A DNA stretch of 64,000 nt from an uncultured Oscillibacter sp. (lineage in GTDB: Bacteria > Bacillota > Clostridia > Oscillospirales > Oscillospiraceae), in NCBI GenBank assembly GCA_910583785.1, contig CAJTZK010000003.1, forward strand, positions 124,001 through 188,000, given 5' to 3'. Shown here one piece after another: positions 56,822 to 64,000 of the stretch. The position numbers and the translations under genes are program-made. The notes beneath the pieces were generated by a model that did not search any database, was not told the DNA's origin, and was given only the letters and a program-made list of their open reading frames with translations. Numbering within the stretch: position 1 is the stretch's first letter; every line of letters starts with the position of its first letter.

Positions 56822-57607
56822 ATGGTCTTTCAGAAATCAGCCTGCATCGAACCGATGTACAGCGAGCTTCCCTTCCTGGAGCGGTTCCAGGCAGCCAAAG
56901 ACGACGGCTTCGAGTTTGCCGAATTCTGGAGCTGGACGGACAAGGACCTGGACGCGGTGAAGGCGGCGGCGGAAAAGGTGGGAATCGGCATCGCCGGCTT
57001 CAACGGGGACGCGGAGCTGTCCCTCATTGATCCAAGCCAGAAGGAGGCCTACCTGGGCTTTCTCCGCCAGTCCGTGGAGGCGGCGAAGAAGGTGGGGGCC
57101 CGGTCCGTCACCATCCACTCCAACGGACTAGGGGACGGCGGAATCGTCATCAACCACTACGATGAGCTCAGCGACACGGTAAAGCTCTGCGCCATGTTTG
57201 ACACGCTGAAGGAGTGCGCCAAAATCGCGGAGGAGTCCGGCGTCTCCATGAACCTGGAGCCGCTGAACGTCACTACGGACCACGTGGGCAACTTCCTCCA
57301 GACCACCCGGATGGCGGCGGAGATGACCCGGCTGATCGGGAGTCCCAAGCTCAAGGTTCTCTACGACGCCTACCACATGCAGCTGAACGAGGGCAGCCTT
57401 TGCGACAACATCCGGGCCTATGGAGACCAGTTCGGCCACATCCATGTGGCGGACGCCCCGGGCCGCCACGAGCCCGGCACCGGAGAGATCAACTACGCCA
57501 ATGTGTTCGCCTGCCTGGAGAAAATCGGCTACACCGGCCTGGTCGGGTTTGAGCTTATGCCGAAGACCTCCACCGCCGAGGCGGTAAAAGCGATTATGAA
57601 ATATTGA
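56822..57607 (+). CDS. Sugar phosphate isomerase/epimerase, hydroxypyruvate isomerase-like
   Basis: A 261-residue xylose-isomerase-like TIM barrel. Metal-ligand segments are SMNLEPLNVTTDHVGNFLQT (Glu near residue 143), VLYDAYHMQLNEGSL (Asp, His near residue 180), HIHVADAPGRHEPGTGEINY and GFELMPK (Glu near residue 246). The GRHEPGTGEINY segment is typical of hydroxypyruvate isomerases. The dehydrogenase next to it suggests polyol or inositol-type catabolism. AAGGAGGATGAAAG precedes the ATG. Confidence 0.85.
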   Translation: MVFQKSACIEPMYSELPFLERFQAAKDDGFEFAEFWSWTDKDLDAVKAAAEKVGIGIAGFNGDAELSLIDPSQKEAYLGFLRQSVEAAKKVGARSVTIHSNGLGDGGIVINHYDELSDTVKLCAMFDTLKECAKIAEESGVSMNLEPLNVTTDHVGNFLQTTRMAAEMTRLIGSPKLKVLYDAYHMQLNEGSLCDNIRAYGDQFGHIHVADAPGRHEPGTGEINYANVFACLEKIGYTGLVGFELMPKTSTAEAVKAIMKY

Positions 57608-57638
57608 CTTTATATTTAAGGTAAAAGGAGAGACGCAT

Positions 57639-58658
57639 ATGAAAACCATTAAAATCGGCATCATCGGAGCTGGACGGATCGGCCGGGTCCACGCGGAGAA
57701 CATCGCCAAATTCGTCCCCGAGATGGAGATCAAGACCATCGCCGACCCCTACATGAGCGAGGAGACCGTGGAGTTCCTCCAGCGGCTGCGGATTCCCAAC
57801 ATCGTCAAGGATGCGGACGTCATCCTGAAGGACCCCGAAATCAAGGCGGTCGTCGTCTGCTCCCCCACGGACCTTCACGCGGAATACTCCATCAAGGTAG
57901 CCGGGGCCGGGAAGGACGTGTTCGTGGAGAAGCCCGTGGACTACCGGATCGACCGGGTGAAGGAGGTCATCGCCGCAGCGAAGAAGAACGGGGTCAAGCT
58001 CCAGGTGGGCTTCAACCGCCGCTTCGACCACAACCACCGGGCCGTCTACGAGGCCGTCCGGGCAGGCAAAGTCGGCAAAGTCAACCTGGTGAAGATCAGC
58101 TCCCGGGACCCCGAGCCCCCCACCATCGACTATGTGAAGGTCTCTGGCGGCATTTTCTACGACATGATGGTCCACGATTTCGACATGGCCCGGTTCCTGG
58201 CGGGCTCCGAGGTCACCGAGGTCTTCGCCTACGGCGGCGTGCTGGTGGACCCGGCCATTGGCGAGGCGGGAGACGTGGACACCGCCGTGGTGTCCCTGAA
58301 ATTTGCCAACGGGGCCATGGGCATCATCGACAACAGCCGGAAGGCCGTCTATGGGTATGACCAGCGGGTGGAGGTCTTCGGGTCCGAGGGCGCGGTGATG
58401 GACGCCAACGATACCCCCGATAATGCGACGTTCTATGGAGCGGACGGTACCGTCTCCGGGACCTGCTACAAGATCATGTGGGACCGCTACACCATGGCTT
58501 TTGCCGCCGAGCAGAAAGCCTTTGCCGAGGCGGTCATCAACGGCACGCAGACCCAGGTCACCGGCGAGGACGGCCTGGCCCCCATCCTTATCGCCGCCGC
58601 CGCCACCAAGTCCCTCAAGGAGGGGCGGCCCGTCAAGCTCAGCGAGATCACGGAGTGA
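57639..58658 (+). CDS. iolG: Gfo/Idh/MocA dehydrogenase, inositol 2-dehydrogenase-like
   Basis: A 339-residue NAD(P)-dependent oxidoreductase: Rossmann motif GIIGAGRIGRVHAENI at residues 7-22, EKPVDY near residue 97 with the catalytic lysine, and GGIFYDMMVHDFDMARFL near residue 168 with the Asp-His pair. This pattern fits myo-inositol 2-dehydrogenases and related polyol dehydrogenases. Thirty-one bases after the isomerase gene in the LacI-controlled operon. Symbol given by similarity of pattern only. Confidence 0.8.
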   Translation: MKTIKIGIIGAGRIGRVHAENIAKFVPEMEIKTIADPYMSEETVEFLQRLRIPNIVKDADVILKDPEIKAVVVCSPTDLHAEYSIKVAGAGKDVFVEKPVDYRIDRVKEVIAAAKKNGVKLQVGFNRRFDHNHRAVYEAVRAGKVGKVNLVKISSRDPEPPTIDYVKVSGGIFYDMMVHDFDMARFLAGSEVTEVFAYGGVLVDPAIGEAGDVDTAVVSLKFANGAMGIIDNSRKAVYGYDQRVEVFGSEGAVMDANDTPDNATFYGADGTVSGTCYKIMWDRYTMAFAAEQKAFAEAVINGTQTQVTGEDGLAPILIAAAATKSLKEGRPVKLSEITE

Positions 58659-58710
58659 CCCCCCTTCCGCGCAGTTCTACATTATTAAATAAGGAAAGAG
58701 GAAGCCCTCT

Positions 58711-59721
58711 ATGAAAAAACGTATTGTTTCCCTGCTCCTAGCTGGCCTGATGCTCGCTGTTCTCTCCGCCTGCGGCGGCGGGGAAGGCGCTCCCGCCGGG
58801 GGCGGTTCCTCCGGGACCCAGGAGGGGGCGTATAAAATCAATGTCATCCTGAAGACTACCGCCTCTGAGCACTGGCAGCTTATTATGGCCGGATGCCGGA
58901 AGTTCGAGTCCGAGCACCCGGACGTTGTCCTCGAAATCACAGGCCCGGCCAATGAAACCGCCTATGACGACCAGCAGAACATGATCGAAACCACACGGAA
59001 CAACAGCGAAGTGGATGCCATCATCATCGCGCCCCTCCAGTCGGAGACGGCCGCCACCTTGATCGCCGGGGAGACCCGCCCGGTTTTCGCCCTGGACACG
59101 GACATTGACGCGCCGGAGATCGTCTCCTTCATCGGCACCGGAAACGAGGCCGCCGCCAAGCTGGGGGCCACGGAGGCCGTCAAGGCGGCGAAGGCCGCAG
59201 GCTGGGAGACCATTGAGTGCATCGAAATCGCCGGAGTCAAAGGAGACGCCACGAACACCGCCCGGATGAAGGGCTATACCGCCGGAATCCATGAAAACGG
59301 CGGGACGTTCCTGGCGGATGAAATCCAATATGCCAACGCGGTGGCCGACCAGGCGGTCACCTGTATGGAGGCCATTATCCAGACGCACCCGGATGGAATT
59401 GCCATTGTCTGCGCCAACAACGACGACATGGCCGTGGGCGCGGTCCGGGCGGTGGAGGGCAATCCCAGCTTCTCCGACACCATATTCCTGGGCTTCGACG
59501 GCTCCACTGGCGCGTGCCAGGCCATCCTGGACGGCCTGCTGACCATGTCCGTGGCCCAGCAGCCCTACGAGATGGGCTACCTGGCCTGCCAGGCCGCCTA
59601 TGAGAAGCTGGAGGGCAAGGATGTGGACGCCGTGATCGACCCGGGCATTGAGGTCATCTCCCCGGAGAATGCCCAGGCCCGTATCGACAAGGTGAACGGC
59701 TACCTGGCCGGGTTGAACTGA
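58711..59721 (+). CDS. Sugar ABC transporter substrate-binding lipoprotein (type I periplasmic-binding fold)
   Basis: A 336-residue lipoprotein: signal peptide with lipobox LSAC (Cys near residue 21), Gly-rich linker, then a ribose-binding-protein-like domain (VDAIIIAPLQSETAATLIAG near residue 100; IAIVCANNDDMAVGAVRAVE near residue 230; FLGFDGSTGACQAILDGLLT). It binds a sugar or polyol outside the membrane. A strong terminator follows directly, and no permease or ATPase gene is present, so it must work with a distant transporter or as a sensor. Confidence 0.88.
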   Translation: MKKRIVSLLLAGLMLAVLSACGGGEGAPAGGGSSGTQEGAYKINVILKTTASEHWQLIMAGCRKFESEHPDVVLEITGPANETAYDDQQNMIETTRNNSEVDAIIIAPLQSETAATLIAGETRPVFALDTDIDAPEIVSFIGTGNEAAAKLGATEAVKAAKAAGWETIECIEIAGVKGDATNTARMKGYTAGIHENGGTFLADEIQYANAVADQAVTCMEAIIQTHPDGIAIVCANNDDMAVGAVRAVEGNPSFSDTIFLGFDGSTGACQAILDGLLTMSVAQQPYEMGYLACQAAYEKLEGKDVDAVIDPGIEVISPENAQARIDKVNGYLAGLN

Positions 59722-59735
59722 CGGAAGGGACGGGG

Positions 59736-59773
59736 ACGCCCCCGCGCGGCATGCCGCGCGGGGGCGTTGTTTT
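59736..59773. terminator. Strong terminator after the sugar-binding protein gene
   Basis: A perfect 15-bp GC-rich stem, ACGCCCCCGCGCGGC / GCCGCGCGGGGGCGT, followed by TGTTTTC. The convergent ABC ATPase gene ends just beyond. Confidence 0.88.
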
Positions 59774-59802
59774 CCCGGAGGGGCGGTTTTGCGGTGTTCC
59801 CG

Positions 59803-60558
59803 TCAGGTTCCCAGCAGGGACAGGAGCCGTTTTTTGTACGCCAAGAATTCCCCGCTGACCGCGAAGTCCAGCCCCCGGGGCCTGGGAGGCTGGATTGCCA
59901 CCTCCGCGGTAATGCGCCCTGGCCGGCCGGAGAGGATGCAGACCCGGTCGGAGAGCAGGACGGCCTCGTCGATGTCGTGGGTGATGAAGAGGACGGCCAT
60001 GTCCAGCTGGTCCATCATGTCCAGGTACCACTGGTGGAGTTCCCGCTTGGTCAGGGCGTCCAGGGCGGAAAAGGGCTCGTCCAGCAGGGCCGCGCCCCGG
60101 GAACCCAGGAAGGTCCGCAGCAGCGCCGCCCGCTGGCGCATTCCGCCGGAGAGCTGGGCGGGGTAGAGGTCCTCCGTGCCCTCCAGGCCGAAACGGGGAA
60201 AGTGGGCGGCGGCCTCGGCCCGGGCTTCCCGCTTCCCCATTCCTTGGAGAACCAGGGGCAGGGCGGCGTTGTCCAGCACCTTTTTGTGGGGCAGGAGCAG
60301 GTCCTTTTGGAGCATGTAGCGGATCTGCCCCGGCGCGCCAGTAACGTCCCGGCCCTTCAGCAGCACCCGGCCCCTGTCCGGCGGTTCCAGGCCGGAGAGG
60401 ATGTTGAACAGGGTGGTTTTGCCCACGCCGCTGACTCCCAGCAAGCACACCAGTTCCCCCTGTTCCAGGGAGAGGGAGACGTCCTCCAGAACCGCCTGCC
60501 CGCCGTAGGCTTTGGAAATACCCTCCGCCTGGAGGAGGAGGGGGCCCCGGCCCGTCAT
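59803..60558 (-). CDS. thiZ: ABC transporter ATP-binding protein (ThiZ-like)
   Basis: A 251-residue ABC ATPase of the nitrate/taurine/HMP importer group. Walker A is GVSGVGKTT near residue 40, signature LSGGMRQRAALLRTFL near residue 130, Walker B AALLDEPFSALDAL, H-loop FITHDIDEA. ATG 60558 overlaps the thiY stop (ATGA). Powers uptake of a pyrimidine thiamine precursor, judged by its riboswitch-controlled operon. Confidence 0.87.
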   Translation of the reverse strand: MTGRGPLLLQAEGISKAYGGQAVLEDVSLSLEQGELVCLLGVSGVGKTTLFNILSGLEPPDRGRVLLKGRDVTGAPGQIRYMLQKDLLLPHKKVLDNAALPLVLQGMGKREARAEAAAHFPRFGLEGTEDLYPAQLSGGMRQRAALLRTFLGSRGAALLDEPFSALDALTKRELHQWYLDMMDQLDMAVLFITHDIDEAVLLSDRVCILSGRPGRITAEVAIQPPRPRGLDFAVSGEFLAYKKRLLSLLGT

Positions 60559-61565
60559 TGGGGCAGGAAGCCGTTGGTGAATCCGGCGTTCTCCGGAAGG
60601 GGGACTTCCACCAGGCCGTTGTCGTTGAGCCATTGATAGAAGGCGTTCCAGCGGGCCGGGTCGATATAGCCCCAGCGTTCCGCGTCCGCCTGATACTGCC
60701 CCGCCATCCAGGCCTGGCTGGCGGAAACCAGGCCGCCGCTGCCGGAGAGGGAGCCAGTGGTGTCGCCTTCGATGAGGAGCTGGGCGGCCTCTTCCGGGTT
60801 CTGGATGGCGTAGGCGTAGCCTCTGGAGGCGGCGGCCAGGAAGGCCCTGGCGGTTTCCGGCTGCTCTGCTAAGAAGGCGTTGTTAGCGACGAGGATGGGA
60901 GTATAGAAGTCGAAGACCGGATCGATGTCCTTAAAGTAGAAGTAGTCGGTCTCCACCCCGGCCAGTTCCGCCGCGATGCCGCCCCAGCCGTAGTAGACCC
61001 AAAGGGCGTCCGTCAGGCCCTCCCGGAGGGCTCCGGCCTCGTCGGTGACGGCGTAGGGAACCAGGTTTACCTGGGAGAAGTCCCCGCCGTCCAGCTCCAC
61101 CACCCGCTGGAGCATCGCCAATTCAATGAGGCCGTTGTAGGTGGAATAGGCGCGGCCCTCCAGTCCCTTGGGGCGGTCCAGCCCCTCGCCCGCCCGGGAG
61201 AGGATGCCGGAGGTATCGTGCTGGAGGATGGCCGCCACCGCCGTGATGGCCAGGGGTTCCTCCCGTGCCAGGGCGGCGGCCAGGGTGTCCTGGGCGGTGA
61301 CGGCGAACTCCGTCCGCCCAGCGGCGCAAAGGGCGGAAGCCCCGTCCTCCGGGGGCTGGAGAATCTGCACGTCCAGCCCGGCTTCTTGGAAATAGCCCAG
61401 GGCCAGGGCGGCGTAAAGCCCGGTGTGGTTCGTGTTGGGGGTCCACTCCAGGCAGACGGACACAGGGGTGAGGCCGTCGTCCGGCGTGCCTACGGGCTCC
61501 GCCCCGCAGGCGGAGAGGAGCAGGAGAAGGGCCAGGGAAGCGGCCGCAAATGGGAAGCGTCTCAT
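60555..61565 (-). CDS. thiY: ABC transporter substrate-binding lipoprotein (ThiY-like, NMT1/THI5 domain)
   Basis: A 336-residue lipoprotein with lipobox LSAC near residues 17-20. The NMT1/THI5-like domain begins VCLEWTPNTNHTGLYAALAL (about residue 37), the segment typical of formylaminopyrimidine/HMP-binding ThiY. It captures the thiamine pyrimidine precursor and hands it to ThiX/ThiZ. Four-base overlap with the ATPase gene; three bases after thiX. Confidence 0.87.
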   Translation of the reverse strand: MRRFPFAAASLALLLLLSACGAEPVGTPDDGLTPVSVCLEWTPNTNHTGLYAALALGYFQEAGLDVQILQPPEDGASALCAAGRTEFAVTAQDTLAAALAREEPLAITAVAAILQHDTSGILSRAGEGLDRPKGLEGRAYSTYNGLIELAMLQRVVELDGGDFSQVNLVPYAVTDEAGALREGLTDALWVYYGWGGIAAELAGVETDYFYFKDIDPVFDFYTPILVANNAFLAEQPETARAFLAAASRGYAYAIQNPEEAAQLLIEGDTTGSLSGSGGLVSASQAWMAGQYQADAERWGYIDPARWNAFYQWLNDNGLVEVPLPENAGFTNGFLPQ

Positions 61566-61568
61566 GCC

Positions 61569-62348
61569 TTAGTCGTTCCTTTCAATTTTTTCATAGGCCT
61601 CCCAGGGGCAGGCCCGCCGCCGCAGGGCGGCCACCAGGGCCATCAGCAGCAGGCTGACGGCGACAATGACCAGGATTACGGCGAACATTTTGTCAAAGGC
61701 GTAGGCCTTCTTGACCCGGGTCATGTAGACCCCCAGGCCCTGGAAGCCTCCCAGCCACTCGGAGATCACGGCGCCTACCACCGCATAGGACGCGGAGACC
61801 CGGAGGCCGGAGAAGAAGTGGCTCAGGGCGGAGGGGAATTCCAGATGCCGGAAAACCTGCCACCGGGTGGCCCCCATGGAGCGCATCAGGTCCGCCGCCG
61901 CCCGGTCGGTGCCAGCGTAGCCGTCCAGCAGGCTGACGGCAATGGGGAAGAAGGTGGTCAGGGCCACCAGGGTTACCTTGGGAGCCATGCCGAAGCCCAT
62001 CCACAGCACCAGCAGCGGCGCCAGGGCGATGGTGGGAATGGTCTGGGTGATGACCAGGAGGGGATACAGTGCCCGGTACAAAACCCGCACCCGGTGCATC
62101 AGGGTTGCCAGGACCAGCGCCGCCAGGATTCCGGCGGCCAGGCCCAGGGCGGCCTCCAGCAGGGTGACGAGGGCGTTTTCCAGCAGGATGGGGGCGTCCG
62201 CCGCCAGGGCCCGGCAGACGGCGGCGGGGGAGGGCAGCAGGAAGGAGGGGACCCATTCCCCCTCGGCGGCCAGGAGCCATAGGCCAGCGGCGGCGGCCAG
62301 GGCCCCGGCGGCGGGCAGCTTACTGCTGATGCTTCGCGATTTTTTCAT
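61569..62348 (-). CDS. thiX: ABC transporter permease (ThiX-like)
   Basis: A 259-residue permease with about six transmembrane segments and the EAA-type loop in LLDGYAGTDRAAADLMRSMG..RWQVFRHLEFP (near residue 160-180). BPD_transp_1 family as for SsuC/TauC/ThiX. Start taken at ATG 62348 (TTG 62351 is adjacent). It overlaps the thiamine-binding protein gene by 29 bases, so translation is coupled. Confidence 0.85.
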   Translation of the reverse strand: MKKSRSISSKLPAAGALAAAAGLWLLAAEGEWVPSFLLPSPAAVCRALAADAPILLENALVTLLEAALGLAAGILAALVLATLMHRVRVLYRALYPLLVITQTIPTIALAPLLVLWMGFGMAPKVTLVALTTFFPIAVSLLDGYAGTDRAAADLMRSMGATRWQVFRHLEFPSALSHFFSGLRVSASYAVVGAVISEWLGGFQGLGVYMTRVKKAYAFDKMFAVILVIVAVSLLLMALVAALRRRACPWEAYEKIERND

Positions 62349-62619
62349 CAATGCCCAGCACCGTTCCCTCGGGCCTGTAGGTCAGCTTCACATAGGCGGA
62401 AACCTTCTCGCTGCCCGCCTGGTTGGCGACGGTCATGCAGGTTTCCACAATCTCCATCAGCTGGTGGAGGTCCTCCCCCTCGATGGAGGTTTCGCTGGGC
62501 CCTACGAAGTAGTGCAGCCCGGTGGACCGGATGTAGGCGATGACCTCGTCCACGATGCGGACGGTTTCCTGGTCGTTGGGTGCGGAGGGCAGGATTTGGA
62601 TGGCGGCGTTTGCGTTCAT
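62320..62619 (-). CDS. Thiamine-binding protein (MTH1187/YkoF-like)
   Basis: A 99-residue protein starting MNANAAIQILPSAPNDQETV at ATG 62619 after GGAGGAACCACT. The segments GLHYFVGPSETSIEGEDLHQ and KVSAYVKLTYR match the thiamine-binding (DUF77) family, which binds thiamine or its pyrimidine moiety in the cytoplasm. First gene after the TPP riboswitch. Confidence 0.85.
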   Translation of the reverse strand: MNANAAIQILPSAPNDQETVRIVDEVIAYIRSTGLHYFVGPSETSIEGEDLHQLMEIVETCMTVANQAGSEKVSAYVKLTYRPEGTVLGIDEKIAKHQQ

Positions 62620-62636
62620 AGTGGTTCCTCCAAAAT

Positions 62637-62684
62637 AAAAAATCAGAACATCCGTCAAGCTCAGCCATACGGATGCTCTGATTG
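62637..62684 (-). terminator. Riboswitch expression-platform terminator
   Basis: On the minus strand AATCAGAGCATCCGT pairs with ACGGATGTTCTGATT (one G-T pair), followed by TTTTATTTT. It lies between aptamer and first gene, so TPP binding is expected to favour termination. Confidence 0.85.
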
Positions 62685-62687
62685 CCT

Positions 62688-62796
62688 CAGAAACGACTTC
62701 CTACGCTGGCATTACCCAACAGGTTCAAAGGGTCAAAGGCCGAATGCCTTACTCTCAGCTGCGCGGCAGCCCCCCTGGCGATTCACTTGTCTTCTG
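62688..62796 (-). promoter_or_regulatory. TPP (THI-box) riboswitch
   Basis: The minus strand carries the conserved aptamer words in order: GGGGGGCTGCCGCGCAGC, CTGAGAG, GACCC..GAACCTG, GGGTAATGCCAGCGTAGG. Flanking CAGAAGAC / GTCGTTTCTG closes the P1 stem. It senses thiamine pyrophosphate and controls the thiamine-binding protein and ThiXYZ genes. Confidence 0.96.
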
Positions 62797-62826
62797 TTCT
62801 GGGGATGGGATTCCCATCCTGCTTTT

Positions 62827-62855
62827 ACTGTAGCATAGATTTGGGAGGAATACAA
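62827..62855 (-). promoter_or_regulatory. Promoter of the TPP-riboswitch operon
   Basis: On the minus strand TTGTAT (62850-62855), 17 bp ending TGC, TACAGT (62827-62832), about 30 bases before the aptamer. Confidence 0.65.
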
Positions 62856-62911
62856 GAAAAAGTTTTTTCAGGAAGTGCCCGGCTGCGCATTTTATTTAAA
62901 AGGCACACGGC

Positions 62912-62941
62912 GCAGGGGCGGACACGCGGGCCCGCCCCTGC
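62912..62941 (-). terminator. Candidate terminator of trmB
   Basis: GCAGGGGCGG / CCGCCCCTGC with a 10-base loop. The minus strand continues GCCGTGTGCCTTTT, so the T-run is displaced. Confidence 0.5.
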
Positions 62942-62996
62942 AGGAGAACAGCCCCGGATGGGACACGTCCTTTTTGAGGTGTTCCGCGGGGCGGCC

Positions 62997-64000
62997 CTAT
63001 TTTTCCGCCCGGCAGAAGTAGGGGCCGCAGCCCGTCTCGTGGGTATGGACATAGGTCCAGGTGAAGTCCTTGTCCGCCAGGTACCAGTCCGCTCCGGCGG
63101 GATTCCCCGGCTCCAGAAGGGCCAGGGCCTCCGCCTTGGAGATGGGGCGGGACAGGGGGGTTCCCTCCGGCGGATACTCGTAGTAGAAAAGGTAGAACGT
63201 TTCCTCCGGGACTTCTGCCAGGGCGGCTTCCGCGTCGCCGCCCTCCAGGCAGGGGACCAGCTTCCAGGAGAATAGGTGCCAGAGGTAATTGCCCTCCGCC
63301 AGCACATGTTTTCCGAGCTCCGCCTCCGGCGCGCCCCCGGCGAAGGCGTCCAGCCAGCGGTTTTTCAGGACCTTGCGGCTGGCCGGGAAGGGCTCCTCCC
63401 ACTCCGCCATGGTTCCCACGCAGCGGTTGATGGGCTGGCCAAGGCCAAAGAACTTGGCTTCGTAGTCCGTCATGACTCCTACCGGGCCGTTTTCGTGGAG
63501 GTTCCGGGTGACCTCCGACAGCTGGAAGCCGAATTGGGGCAGTTCCTCCACGGAGAACTCGAAGAGGGGCTGGTTGTCCGTTTTGAAGTGGATCTGCCCG
63601 CCCATTTTCAAGACCTGGCGGTAGAGCTTGAGAAAATTCCCATGGGTCAGACGCCGCTTGGCGTGGCGGCCGCTGGGCCAGGGATCGCAGAAGTTGATGT
63701 AAATACGGTCCACCTCGCCCGGGGCGAAGAAGCAGGGGAGCTGGTCCGCATTGGCGCTGATAAACCAGACGTTGGTGAGGCCCGCGTTGACGCAGCGCTC
63801 CATGGCCACCACCATGGCGTCGGGGACCATCTCCACCGCCAGGAACAGCATGTCCGGCTCAGCGGCGGCAGTTCCGGCGGTAAAGCGGCCCTTGCCGCAG
63901 CCCAGTTCGAGATGGAGCTCCCGGGCCTGGGGCATCAGCTCCCGCCAATGGCCGGGACGGTCGTAGGGATTTGGAATCAGACGGTCGCCGTAGCGCTCCA
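62997..64000 (-). CDS. trmB: tRNA (guanine-N7)-methyltransferase with C-terminal extension (partial, runs off right edge)
   Basis: 333 residues are visible and the frame remains open to base 64000 (upstream residues ERYGDRLIPNPYDRPGHW), so the start is outside. The TrmB domain has the SAM motif LHLELGCGKGRFTAGTA, the VEMVPDAMVVAMERC segment and the tRNA-binding INFCDPWPSGRHAKRRLTHG. It methylates G46 of tRNA. After about 205 visible residues comes an extra domain of about 125 residues (EGNYLWHLFSWKLVPCLEGG, YLFYYEYPPEGTPLS) resembling DUF4275, which standard TrmB lacks. Confidence 0.88.
   Translation of the reverse strand, partial: ERYGDRLIPNPYDRPGHWRELMPQARELHLELGCGKGRFTAGTAAAEPDMLFLAVEMVPDAMVVAMERCVNAGLTNVWFISANADQLPCFFAPGEVDRIYINFCDPWPSGRHAKRRLTHGNFLKLYRQVLKMGGQIHFKTDNQPLFEFSVEELPQFGFQLSEVTRNLHENGPVGVMTDYEAKFFGLGQPINRCVGTMAEWEEPFPASRKVLKNRWLDAFAGGAPEAELGKHVLAEGNYLWHLFSWKLVPCLEGGDAEAALAEVPEETFYLFYYEYPPEGTPLSRPISKAEALALLEPGNPAGADWYLADKDFTWTYVHTHETGCGPYFCRAEK

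Noticed and set aside
1..64000. tRNA or rRNA genes
   Set aside because: No cloverleaf with anticodon arm and TTCGA-type T-loop, and no rRNA-like stretch, was recognised by eye on either strand; a tRNAscan run would be needed to be certain.

Overview
The window is chromosomal DNA of a GC-rich Clostridia, most likely an Oscillospiraceae (Flavonifractor/Lawsonibacter/Oscillibacter-like) gut anaerobe. The pointers are high-GC codon use with strong AGGAGG ribosome binding sites, a CIRCE-controlled hrcA-grpE-dnaK-dnaJ operon and groESL, DUF951 and DUF6514 proteins, S-layer-homology (SLH) surface proteins, a ThiXYZ-type thiamine precursor importer under a TPP riboswitch, and a partial oxidative TCA branch. 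No rRNA or tRNA gene was recognised. The assignment rests on gene content only.

Layout. 1-3.9 kb: a leftward operon galE - sugar nucleotidyltransferase - nahK-like kinase - PocR/AraC regulator (cut by the left edge), resembling the lacto-N-biose/galacto-N-biose Leloir-type route. 3.9-8.1 kb: a possible attenuator-like small transcript, rarA, an S1-domain protein, DUF951 plus a 31-residue membrane peptide, a PaaI-type thioesterase and a Crp/Fnr regulator. 8.2-20 kb: CIRCE-hrcA-grpE-dnaK-dnaJ, then PHP phosphatase, rpiB, a membrane-anchored glycoside-hydrolase-like protein, comEC-holA-rnmV and a DUF6514 gene.

20.15-32.87 kb is an integrated mobile element of about 12.7 kb, bounded by a 23-bp direct repeat with one mismatch and inserted between the DUF6514 gene and groESL. 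It carries a frameshifted tyrosine integrase, a dense array of 24-bp palindromes whose arms co-vary, a zeta-toxin-like kinase, a type I toxin with a predicted antisense RNA, a CI/Cro-like switch with repeated operators, an excisionase-like HTH protein, a replication initiator split by an in-frame stop, several small unknown genes, a HUH rolling-circle initiator next to a very stable hairpin, and one phage tape-measure gene flanked on both sides by the same roughly 78-bp GC-rich repeat. It has no terminase, portal, capsid or other tail genes, so it looks like a phage satellite or decayed phage-derived element. This is the most unusual part of the window.

33-36 kb: groES-groEL behind a second perfect CIRCE, then convergent cutC. 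36.3-46.2 kb: a cell-surface block with an SLH protein on the + strand facing a leftward operon MBOAT O-acyltransferase - AlgX-like protein - SLH/transglutaminase protein - lipoprotein - FN3/SH3/M15 peptidase. 46.4-52 kb: leftward citrate synthase - aconitase-family hydratase - isocitrate dehydrogenase operon (2-oxoglutarate supply), with a divergent TetR regulator that appears to start at CTG. 53-55.5 kb: a response-regulator diguanylate cyclase, a peptide deformylase with an altered motif 1, and YaaA. 55.6-59.7 kb: a LacI regulator divergent from a sugar isomerase - inositol-dehydrogenase-like - substrate-binding lipoprotein operon lacking its permease and ATPase. 59.8-62.9 kb: TPP riboswitch - thiamine-binding protein - thiX - thiY - thiZ. 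63-64 kb: trmB with a C-terminal extension, cut by the right edge.
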